Source: Epiperipatus broadwayi (taxonomy: Eukaryota; Onychophora; Udeonychophora; Euonychophora; Peripatidae). Taken from it: 64,000 nt of DNA. Below the pieces are notes generated by a model. That model was not told where the DNA came from and made no database searches. It saw only the letters and a program-made list of their open reading frames with translations. Position numbers and translations under genes: made by a program. Positions 49,715 to 59,415 of the stretch are shown one piece after another (position 1 is the stretch's first letter; each line of letters starts with the position of its first letter). The DNA lies in the NCBI GenBank assembly GCA_028023455.1, contig JAQFVV010000031.1, positions 5,057,237-5,121,236 of the forward strand, in the 5' to 3' direction.

Positions 49715-50084
49715 ACAAGCATCGATTTATATAGCGCAATGTTTATAATTGTAATTCACTAAATATCAGCCTTTTACAGCTACTGTACATGCACTTTAAT
49801 GAGTGTTAAATAATAAATGAATACTTTTCAGTGCCCATACAAGATATAGCATTTAAGAAAGAATAAAATGAATCCACTTATTCTTTCCGAACCCAAATGT
49901 TTATATTTGCCAGTACTTAAGATTTGCCCATATATAAACATTTGGGTTCGGAAAGATTAAGTGGATTCATTTTATTCTTTCTTAAATGCTATATCTTGTA
50001 TGGGCACTGAAAAGTATTCATTTATTATTTAACACTCATTAAAGCGCATGTACAGTAGCTGTAAAAGGCTGATATTTAGTGAAT
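49715..50084. mobile_element. Foldback element, family P2
   Basis: Inverted arms 49753-49906 and 49932-50085, about 154 bp each with roughly two mismatches, flank a 25-bp spacer. TGTAATTTGATAA occurs at 49702-49714 and 50085-50097, a 13-bp target duplication that overlaps the last arm base. Right arm plus spacer (from about 49914) make one full P2 unit of about 170 bp, also found singly at 52508 and truncated at 14980. The left arm is thus an inverted second copy. There is no coding capacity and no hammerhead core was found in P2. Confidence 0.85.
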
Positions 50085-50097
50085 TGTAATTTGATAA

Positions 50098-51178
50098 GTA
50101 ATTATGTCAAATCTAAAAGCAATGACTATTTTATAATTTAAAAATTTAACAATCTGTTTTCATTGAAATTTCTGTTTTTTGTTGTTTTTTTTTATCTCAG
50201 AAACTTGATCTCAAATTCAGTACCGCTAGAAACTTAGACAATATTTTTATAATGGCAAAAAATATGAAAAGTATTAAGCATTCTATTCTCCATTTATTTT
50301 TTAATTTTTACAAATTTATCTTAAGATATTGTTTTAGCCTTGGGTTATGAGAAACTAAAAAAAAAAATTTCAAGGTTCTAGAAAGGAAAAAAATATAGGA
50401 GAAAAAAATATATACTTTGTATAAATTAAATACTGTATTTTTAAACTTATATTTTTAATTTTGATTGTTAAATGGCTGTATTAGATTGGAACTTTGCTTC
50501 AGGCTAGTAGGTCCAGAATGACTTACTACTAATTGCATAATTATCCATTTATGCTAGAGAAATGCTGTAATGTATGAAATTCTAGATCAATTATGCTTGT
50601 TTTAACAAATCTCATTGTACCAAAATTTTCTACATTTTTTCAAAACGGATTTGTCAGTTTTTTTAAAATATTAAATTATGACCATTTGTTTTTTTTTATC
50701 TACTGGGCACTTTGCATTCTGTTAGTTATTATTTGTTAATGGACTTCCTTTGTTTATAATAGAAACTTTTTCAACTACAATAAATTTTATCTTTTTAAAT
50801 TTTTATTAATATAAAATACATATATTTTATTTTTACCAAGTTTCAGAAAAAGCAATAAATGCAAAATCAACTATTTTTCAAGGTAAAATTTTCATGTAAA
50901 AAAACAAACAAACATTATTATTGTTTTGACATTATGTGCACTCTCTTAATATAACCATCTTTAAAATGACTCCAGAATTATTGAATTTTGAATCAGTAAT
51001 TCTCCAGTTAGGATACTTAACATTATATTGGTTCAGAATTTAAACAATTGTCTTTTGATAAAAATGTCTTGCATCTCTAACATTATTGATCAAAATATTG
51101 TAAAATTTTGAATTTGATAGTTTCATTATATGATCTGTATATGATAAAAAAAATTTAAATCTATTACTACGGAGCATC
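50098..51178. other. AT-rich intronic sequence
   Basis: No supported feature. Confidence 0.4.
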
Positions 51179-51186
51179 ACTTACCA

Positions 51187-51546
51187 CAGGGGTCCCCAAC
51201 CCTATGCCCGCGGGCACCATGGTGCCTGCAGACCACTTTACGTGTGTCCGCCGTTATCCGAATACGATAAAAAATTATTTATCTGATACAAGTAAATTTA
51301 ATTTTTTAAATTTCTTATAAATTATTATATTATATTGTAATCAAATTGTAGGCAATTATATGTTAAAATTTTATTTTTGAAATAAATATTTTTTTGTACA
51401 TTATGTGTATTATTAACAATATCCAACTATAAATTTACATTGAAAAAATAAATAGTGCCTGCCACCTGGTTGAAAAAATAAATGGTGCCTGCCACCTGTC
51501 TGGTATAATAGAATGTGCTCTTAAGTGCAAAGATTGGGGACCCCTG
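51187..51546. mobile_element. hAT MITE, 360 bp
   Basis: Perfect-looking terminal inverted repeats CAGGGGTCCCCAA and (minus-strand reading of) TTGGGGACCCCTG. The 8-bp target duplication ACTTACCA is at 51179-51186 and 51547-51554. A GC-rich subterminal segment follows the left end. The interior has a 30-bp tandem duplication at 51441-51470 and 51471-51500. There is no transposase; termini differ from both larger hATs in the window, so it used another autonomous family. Confidence 0.92.
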
Positions 51547-52109
51547 ACTTACCAGGTATATCCATATGGAACAAATCATTTATTTGAAATATATATCATA
51601 TTTAAAATATAGTAGTTATAGTCATCAACAGTTTTCTGTTAATAAATGAAATTTATTTTCTACTTTTTGTAAAAAGACTTATTTAACTTAAACTGGTTTT
51701 TCTTTTGTCTGCATGTCTGAATAAAATCTTATAATTCAGTTTTCACTTCCTAATTTTTAGTCTAGTTGAAACTTTGCAAACATATATATTATCAATAATA
51801 ATACAATTTTTTCAAGCTTCCAACAATTTTAAGGAAAAATTAGTGAACAATTTAAATTTTTAATTTTATATGTAACATTGATGATAATGGTGTTCAGCAG
51901 CACTTCTTGTAATTTAAAATGGAACGACTTGTTGAAAACTGACTTTAATAATTTAATCTGACTTTGATCATTTCAGTATTACATATATGAGACTAAAGAA
52001 ATACTTTAATTCACATAAATGCACTAAAAAGTTAAAAAGTACATTTTCTTCAGTTTTCACAAATAAAAGCATATGATAACTATGTTTAGAAATAGAAGCA
52101 TTATGATAA

Positions 52110-52290
52110 TTCACAAGTTAGATTTCTAAAGAATCATTTAAAATAACTTGCAACTAATGATCCCAATTTATTCTTCAGATAAAAAATGACTTTTTTTTTA
52201 TTCTGATGAATTGGCATAAGAAAGTGGACATTAGTTGCAAGTTCGTTTAAATGATTTTTTAGGAATCTGTTTTGAGAATTTTTATCTTAA
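52110..52290. repeat. Imperfect inverted repeat
   Basis: Arms about 52110-52190 and 52200-52285 share GATT(T/C)CTAAA(G/A)AATCATTTAAA and AACTTGCAACTAATG in opposite orientation around a T-run. The AACTTGC-ACTAA block also appears in the SINE-like sequence at 25000, so this may be two facing SINE heads. Confidence 0.55.
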
Positions 52291-52507
52291 TATTTCACTT
52301 TACAACCATGATTGCTTCATGCTTTATTTATTTTTTAACGCATTTACATGAATAAATTGTTTTTGTATATATAGTTTTTAAAAAGATAACTAAAATTAAT
52401 TTATTATAAATTTAGTATGTAAAGATTTCGCAAGCGTCATTCGTTCAAGCATAATAAATGTAATTTAAAGTGATTGCTTAATATCTTCATGCTCTCATTT
52501 CCATACA

Positions 52508-52675
52508 CTTAAGATTTGCCCATACATAAATGTTTGGGTCGAAAGGATGGGTGGATTCATTCCATCTTTTCTAAAAAAACTATATATTGTGTCTGGAAAA
52601 GTGAGAGTATTCATTTATAATTTATCTTTAAAGCGCATGTGCATTGGCTTAATCGCTAATATCAATATTACAGTA
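52508..52675 (+). repeat. P2-family single copy
   Basis: Matches the right arm of the 49715 element from CACTTAAGATTTGCCCATA to the CTAATATCA end and shares GTGAGAGTATTCATTTATAA with 14980. No clear target duplication. Confidence 0.7.
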
Positions 52676-53824
52676 TAAAAACATAGTGCTATATAAAATA
52701 ATATCTCATTATATATGTATTGTAAATCTAAAAAAAAAATAAAAAGTTATATTATTTAAAATAATTAAATTTTTAAAAAAAATTTATGACTTTTTTTTTT
52801 TTTATTACCAGAGTTAACATCAAAATATTGAATAATTAATACAGTTGTAATAAATATAATATATAATTACTTAATATATTTCAATAAAAATTCCAAAGAT
52901 ATTATAATTGCCATAAAAAGATTGATGTTTAATGGCACTTGATATAATTGTTGGAGTCATGTTTCAATTATTTATTGTTAAAAGTAAGGTCATATCAAAA
53001 TGCCAATGAGAGTCATGATTGGCAGCTACCTGTATGTATTATGTGGATTTTTTTTTTTTAAATTAATTTGCAAATAAACAAAAAAAAAATGTTATCATAA
53101 GATTGTGAAATATCTCTTCTTTTTTCACTATAGACTCAAAATGACTGACTGTCATTTATTAAAATATATCTTTGTAAATTTAAGAATAAAGTTGGTTATA
53201 TTTGAGGAGTTTTTAGATATTTTTTTTCCATTAAACAGTGATACCTTTATCTTCATTTTCACTTAGAATTGTTATGATTTAGTCTTAAAATTTCTTCTAT
53301 CCAATGATGTCCAGCTAATTCTGAAGTCATTTTATTCACATACCATCTAGTGCTCATTGACTAAATCATTGCACATAATTAACTATGGATAAAAAAATAA
53401 ATCATCACTTTCTAAATACATATTACTGAAGTCAAATAATGAAATAAAAAGCTGTGTATATAATTTTTTTAAAAACGAAATACTATGATGATATTTTATC
53501 TCTATTCATCTTGTAAAGCTATTACTGAAATGCTATAGTAACGTTTGGTTTTACTCCCAATATCAAATATCCAACTGAATTAACAACCAAGTTATATCTT
53601 CTTTTTTTATATATTAGTGAATATTATTCCACACTTTTTTAATCAGTGTGTTTTTTAATGAACATTTTAATGGTTTTTGACAGTTATTTATATAAGTTCA
53701 TATGTAAATTATTATATAAAAATTATGGTAATTATCAAAAGAAACTTAGCATTAATCATATTAATTTTATATTATACTATCATATTTACATATTGCATAT
53801 TTTTTCTTTTTTTTTTTTTTTTAG
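52676..53824. other. End of aPKC intron 1
   Basis: AT-rich, ending in the polypyrimidine tract and TAG acceptor at 53822-53824. No other feature. Confidence 0.5.
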
Positions 53825-53946
53825 TAATATATTTGTTACTTATATTCATACCGACATCAAATTGGATAATTTATGCAATGAGATAAAAGATATATGCAAA
53901 TTTGATAATGATCAACAATTTACTATGAAATGGGTTGATGAAGAAG
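53825..53946 (+). CDS. aPKC: Atypical protein kinase C, coding exon 2
   Basis: A 122-bp exon between a T-rich acceptor (AG at 53823-53824) and donor GTAAGTTT (53947). Completing the GG|T glycine from exon 1, it reads [41 protein letters not shown]. This is the PB1 domain of atypical PKCs: the CNE-RD-C-FDN-Q-FTMKW-DEEG pattern is highly characteristic. The exon stops inside the acidic OPCA motif, whose second part (DPCT-type) should open exon 3, in phase 1. It was not found by 64000. The upstream open frame to 53646 is intronic. Regulation is not visible here. Confidence 0.95.
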
Positions 53947-55599
53947 GTAAGTTTATTTTAAAAATTTTCTAACTAATTAGATATTAAGTAGAAATAGATT
54001 CTGTGATCAACAGAAGATATTTTTGTTTTTAAAAAAATATCTAGATTAGACTGATATATTAGTTGATGTAAATTATTATAATTTTTTTTTTAAAAGACAT
54101 AGCTGTCTAGAAGTTTGTTATGGAAAAAAAAGGAAGTTTTTTATAATTGTCTGGATGTTTATAATTTTTTTTACCATCTGTTTAATATTACATCTATTTA
54201 ATCATTGCATTGATATCTTAATAGATAATATAATATTCTAAATAAAGATTACATATATTATTACAATAATTTACTGAATGTATAATTTGCATTATAAAAT
54301 TAATTACTATAATTATGTTTTAGTTTTTTGTCAAAGTAGATATTAAACAAGGCTATATATATAAGTGATTATTCACTTTCTTTTTTTAAATACTGATTTT
54401 AAATAGTAATGTATATCATTGCTCAATATTCATGGGTGAATGATGTTTCTCATAACTAAAGATAGTTCATTGTCATCATTTTTAATTATTATTGATCCCC
54501 TACAGAATGAAAGTCTACCACAGCTTAATCTAGTTTTTTTCTGCTCTTGTTTCATTCTAGTAAATTTTCATATTTCACCCATCTATCTCATACTTGATCT
54601 CTTTAAATTTCTGAGAATCTATCTATTGTTTTTTGCAACATAGTTTCTTAATTCTTTTAGTGATGTAAATTATTATATTTTGTTCATTTTCTATTTAAAT
54701 TCTTATTAATTTCAGTTAATTTCTCTAAAGTCTATATTGCTCTTCTATCAATTGTCCAAGTCTCAAAATACATTTATTAAAAATCTTCATTTTTAAGCAC
54801 ATAGACATATTTCCTTTTAATATTAAGATATTTTTACTAAAAACATTTTGAGTTTAATTCTATGGTTTATTTTCATTCATTATGTTTTTATTTGTTTTTA
54901 ATAATCTTACCAATGTATTTGTAACTGTTAAATTCTAATTCATAATTATTTATTTTCTATCTTTGTTGTGTCTTTTTTTTGAAACCCATTGGCCACTACT
55001 TTAATCTTATTAGCATTTGCTCTAGTTTTTCTTTTCTGCTTTTATCTGTTAATGTTTGTAATATTTCCTGCCACTCTGAAACTTAGTGATAAAACAATCA
55101 CATCTTTGCAAAATGACTTTAATAATCTCCATTTATTTTTATTCCATTTGTTTCTCATTTTAATTAGAAAATACTTGGTTAAAACTGTTGTAAAAGTTTC
55201 AGAATGAATATCTTGTCAGTTATTTTTTTCACTGTTAATTTTCTTAAGGCCATCATTAACTGCTACTAAGTTTGATAAATATTTCTCAAAATATGGAAAT
55301 ACTCTAGATTATTATCATGATGCACTAAAGCTTTAATCAAGATAGAAATGTTTTCTGGAGTCAAATACTATTTTATAATTTATAAATCAAGTACAAAGTA
55401 ATAATTAATACTTATTAGTCTTTTAATATTCAGATGTTTTTATACTATGATCACTTTTAAATACAGTTTGTTTTCTTGGTTGGTTTTAGTTTAAAGTTCT
55501 TTGTAGAGAATTTACAATAAAAGTATGCCAAAGGCAAATGTATATTTAATATATGTCAGAGTATGCACTTCTCATACCAGTGGTGAAAAATCATATCTT

Positions 55600-56120
55600 G
55601 TTAAAATTATTTTTTGACTTTATATAATTATTATCTGACTAACTTAGATTAACCTGGAATTTTTGCTTTCTAGCTAATAACAGGTAGATATCCATTTACT
55701 TTCCAATATAGGATTGTTTGGTTGTAGAATGGCTATCTGAAAGAAAAATCCTAAGACATCTATGTTTTGAAGATTCAGTTCTTCTAGCATCAAATCCATG
55801 TTGTCAACATAGCAAGTATTTATTATTGCAACATGTGATCTTTCAATAATGTGAAATGAATTTATTATTAGAAATATTACTGGCACACTCAAATTTGTTT
55901 CTTTGCAATGGCTTTCTATTTTTTCACATACTCCTTCACTAAATATCAGAAAAAGTTGTCATAGGGAATATATAAAAAGTTGTTAAGTAAATCATACTGA
56001 TCATCAACTCAAGGTTCACCATCTAAAAACATGTCTCAGAAATTTCTTTCTGAATGATCAACCAAGAATTCCTTTAAACATTTCAAGAATTATAGAGGTT
56101 CCAATTACCCCCCCCCCCCA
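55600..56120 (-). pseudogene. Penelope-like element 4, RT fragment nested in RTE copy 3
   Basis: The minus-strand frame 55892-55674 reads SVPVIFLIINSFHII then INTCYVDNMDLML: the PLE RT catalytic region with YVDN for YVDD, so one catalytic Asp is lost. Upstream traces (DIFSEGVCEKIESHC, about 55960-55900) fit the preceding RT block. It has a C-run of 12 at 56108-56119. GIY-YIG is absent. Closest to the 46 kb copy by alignment of the YVDD region. Confidence 0.65.
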
Positions 56121-56351
56121 CCATCAATTTTACAATACAGCCAGATGAATTTGATTTTAATAGACTTCACTAAAAATATGATTAACAATTCAGAATTACC
56201 TATTATTGTTGCACTCATCTGTTTTATAAATGTAATGTAGACAAACACAAATTATAAACAATATAGTTAATGACTGTCAATTCTGATTGCACAAGAGGCA
56301 GAATTAAAAGATTTAAGAAATCCATTAGAATGTATTTAATTGAAATCTATA

Positions 56352-56483
56352 CAGATCCCTTTATTAAAAAAGGCATATTGCTTTATTGTCTGTGAAACTA
56401 GAATTGATCCTGGGAATTCCCGATCTGAATTGAGTTGGACACTCTATCAATTATGCCAAACCATGCAGATCAGATCCCTTTAT
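56352..56483 (-). mobile_element. tRNA-derived SINE with 13-bp target duplication
   Basis: CAGATCCCTTTAT is present at 56352-56364 and 56471-56483. Between them, on the minus strand, are an A-box (TTGGCATAATTGATAGAGTG, 56459-56440) and B-box (GGATCAATTCTAG, 56410-56398) spaced as in a tRNA, followed by a short 3' part ending in an A-rich tail. Open frames across it are not genes. Confidence 0.78.
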
Positions 56484-57599
56484 AGTGTTTTATTAATAAT
56501 TAACTGTCAAAATAATATATTTATATATACACTAAATAAAAAATAATAATCTTTTTTTATAGGATTGATAGAAGTCTGATGTTCACAATATCTAATATCT
56601 TTTTTTTCTTAATATTATTTAATTCTATTATTTGCACTATTGTTTTCCAGTCATTTGATATATCTTCATCATTTAGATGTTAGATCTATAGCTTTGCCAA
56701 CAATTTATTTATTTTTTATTTAATATTTCCTTATAATCAGTCACTTTTTGGAAGTCCTCCATTTTTCATAGATTTAATTACAGGAATCATCTTTAATTTT
56801 AAATTTGAGTTTCAAATGCTGAAACTATTAAGTGGATTATTTCTCATTTCTTGTTCTCTATTACTATTTTTTTTTTTTTTTTTAGTATTCTTATTTTCAT
56901 AATATCATCCCTAATTGTGGTAATTGTGCAGTCTTTTCTTTGTCATGCTAAAATAACTTTTTTTCCAATAGCAAAAATGTAATTTGCTATTTTGTTTTTT
57001 TTTCTTATGGTTTATGTGAAAGTTAATTATATTTTTTCTTTATAGCTGACATATCATCACTTATTTTGTGGAAAATTTATTTTATTCTCTTGTTAAAAAC
57101 ATTTATTGCAAATTTCCCAGCTTTTCTGAAAATTTTTTACTTATCCAAGAAGAGAAAAATTTCATTCTGAATTCTAATCTTTCCACCACATTTACAAATA
57201 TAACATCTTTACTTTTTATTTGTTGCATTTATTTAAAGCTATAATGGAAGGTAATTTTTAATTTTTTTTACTTTCATTATTTTTTGATGAATTACAGTAG
57301 TTTGTTTAATATTTGTTATGAAAAATATTAGAAAATCAACATAAACTTCACATTAGATATTATCCTTTATTACTAAAATTATGATATATTGTTTGGAAAA
57401 TATAAATAATTAGCCGTCTTATATTTTAAATTACATTTGTGAAGATACCAATGATTTTGCAATGCCATTGTTTATTGATATAATATAAAGTTGTATTTTT
57501 ATATTGGACTATTTCCATCACCTAATATGAGTATTGAATGTCTTTAGAAAAATTTAACTTTTTATTTAAATATTCCAAGTACATTCAACTATTAGTAAT

Positions 57600-57785
57600 A
57601 GCACATCAAACATGTTAGTATATGCACAATGTTTCGAGAGATATTTCTCCCCTCTTCTTCAGGTGTTGCTGGCCTGACCAGTGACAGTACTTGCATGGGA
57701 TTCGATTCTGGACCCTTAGATTCTTGAGTATTGAATTTTAAGGTCATGCTGTAACTAACTGAACCATTCTGCCAAAGGTAACAGT
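57600..57785 (-). mobile_element. tRNA-derived SINE with PLE-like 3' segment
   Basis: Minus strand: A-box TGGCAGAATGGTTCAGTTAG (57775-57756), B-box-like AATCGAATCCC (about 57708-57698), then a 3' part with CCTGAAGAAGAGGGG and CTCTCGAAACATTGTG (57664-57620), a hairpin sequence common near PLE and SINE 3' ends. It abuts PLE 5, so the tail could belong to that element with the SINE head inserted between. Confidence 0.55.
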
Positions 57786-58190
57786 CAGTAGAAATTTTAT
57801 ATATTTGTCTATTAGGTTTTTCCTGATTTTTCCACTTTTTTCTAAGAGCAAAGTTAAGTAGTGGTTTCTGTACATTATGTAAAGTCACACTAAGTTGGCT
57901 TATGGGGTTGTTTGCCATTGTCATGTGAGCAGCTTCTTCAAATTTTCTTCTTTGTACCTTTTTTTCTCTATCCAATATTTTTGTATTTTCCTAGTTAAAC
58001 ATACGTTCATTGGCACATACATGGTCTGCTACCTTAGACACATTTTCTCTTTTCTAATCATCAATTTGTGTTCTTGCAAGTGCTTTTCGATGGGGACGAC
58101 TGGTCTCACATGGTATTTCATAAATGCAGTTTTTTCTTTTCTGCATTTCAAGTTTAGGCTTTGTAGATGTTAGAATTCTAAGACATTCAA
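57786..58190 (-). pseudogene. Penelope-like element 5, GIY-YIG fragment
   Basis: Minus strand: KLEMQKRKNCIYEIPCET (about 58155-58100), SRPHRKALARTQIDD, a stop, KRENVSKVADHVCA (about 58045), NTKILDREKKVQRRKFEEAAHM (from about 57990), then NNPISQLSV and KPLLNFA. This matches the GIY-YIG nuclease of PLEs whose C-terminal half reads IYE-PC, H, TKILDRE, R-FKEA. The YIGET strand between the CET and SRP parts appears deleted, so the nuclease is dead. It is a third PLE family by residue pattern. Confidence 0.75.
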
Positions 58191-59110
58191 TACTCATATT
58201 AGATGATGAAAATATTAGATGATACAAAAATATAATTAAAATACCATCATCACAAACCTTCAGGAAAACATAATATGAGATTGTTTTTTCTTTAAATCAG
58301 TGTTAACCTTTCATAGTTGTATTCCACAGTTTTGCGCGTTTTGACCAATTCGCCCCCTGATGAATTTTTCCATAAATATTATACATTAAAATGCATATAA
58401 AACAGTATATTTTATTTATAAAAGTTTCGCTAAAAAAAAAATTGCGTAAAAGGCGGGAAATTCAAAATCTCACTCTAATAATAGACATAAATCACACCCT
58501 GACATGTTCAGCCATTGTCTCTTGATAAGGCTGTAAAACGTTCGGTGTTTTACGACATTGTAGTTCCAATGACCTAAAAACGTGTTTATTTGTGAATTTA
58601 TTATGGTTTTAGATTTTTTTTAAAAAATAATTTACACTATATTTATTAGATATCAAGAAATATAAATTATTAATAATTTATTTTGACTTGAAATACTTTT
58701 ATTTTCAAAAATATAATGTTATATTAGCTGTTAACATAAACATGGCCTGAAGTAATTGCAAGATTATTTTTACGTAAACAACCTAATTTATATTTACAAG
58801 TAAGGAAATATCACAATTTTGCAATAAATATTCAAAAAATTTAAACTTTTAAAATGTAATTCGTTAGATATAAGAAAAATAAATAATTATTCTTTTGAAT
58901 GCTTAAAAATAGTAAGAATTAAAAAATATTTCATTGATTTTATAAACTGAAAATAATCTTTCTAGAAACGATGACATGTAAAGTCTTTGTTTTGATTGTG
59001 ATCTCATTTTTTTTAATATTTACAGAAACAAAATGTGAACATTTAAAATTTATTTCAGTAGTAAACAAAAATATCTATCAAATGAAGTCAAATTTATTAT
59101 TATTATTATT
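58191..59110. other. Intronic sequence with a small hairpin
   Basis: A GTAAAAC / GTTTTAC hairpin at about 58531-58552 lies in a locally CpG-containing stretch (58330-58580). The open frame at 58971-59207 is not recognised as a gene. Otherwise AT-rich. Confidence 0.4.
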
Positions 59111-59114
59111 TTAT

Positions 59115-59190
59115 ATGTCAAAGTGTCAGCTGGGAAATAAACCCAGGATAATTGCTTGGAAAGCAGCTATGCTATCCACTAGGCCAAAAT
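59115..59190 (-). repeat. tRNA-Gly-like SINE or tRNA pseudogene
   Basis: Minus strand: GGCCTAGTGGATAGCATAGC (A-box region), an anticodon arm CTGCTTTCCAAGCA with a UCC-like triplet, and a B-box-like GGGTTTATTTCCC. It is followed by a (TAA)n tail (TTA repeats at 59091-59114 on the +). The acceptor stem is not paired, so it is not a functional tRNA. Confidence 0.6.
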
Positions 59191-59415
59191 ATATTATTTT
59201 CTTATAAGTAATGATCATTTTATCATTTATTTTACTTTGATGTGTGAGACAAAGAAAAGCACCAGAAAATGTTAAAATATTTAAGTCTACGGAGTACTAA
59301 GAAAGAATTAAGTGATATTAGCTTTTATAAATTGAAGCTTTGATAATTTTTTTTTCTGTTTGTAATGGTGGTATACATAATATTATTTAAATGTTCAGTA
59401 TTATAGTGTATATAT

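Larger units (their letters stand above)
10559..53824 (+). other. aPKC intron 1 (about 43 kb)
   Basis: Bounded by GTAAGTAT at the donor and a run of over 15 T followed by TAG at the acceptor. The phase is preserved (GG|T glycine). Nearly everything recognisable inside is transposon-derived; no other host exon, microRNA or conserved non-coding block was recognised. The size comes from the two exon positions. Confidence 0.85.
54470..57250 (-). pseudogene. RTE LINE copy 3, decayed and interrupted
   Basis: Collinear with RTE copy 1 in the same orientation: 54500-54630 aligns with 2320-2440, 54720-54900 with 2640-2850, 55010-55140 with 2950-3080, and 55440-55520 with 3410-3490. After the insertion, 56565-56800 aligns with 3505-3720 and 56880-57250 with about 3880-4100. 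No long ORF survives. Roughly 1 kb of foreign sequence (55520-56565) separates the two halves. Confidence 0.8.

Noticed and set aside
52204-52240. CTGATGA followed by GAAA near 52204
   Set aside because: No pairing for stem II and no consistent stem I or III.
53646-53824. Open frame extending upstream of aPKC exon 2
   Set aside because: It is low-complexity intron read-through; the T-run plus TAG acceptor and the PB1 alignment fix the exon start at 53825.
56340-56546. 68-residue + strand open frame
   Set aside because: It runs across a tRNA-derived SINE and its target duplications.
57615-57664. CTGAAGA...CGAAAC hammerhead look-alike on the minus strand
   Set aside because: An extra C precedes GAAA, and with normal pairing the cleavage position would be G, which is not permitted. 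It reads better as the simple hairpin common in PLE/SINE tails.
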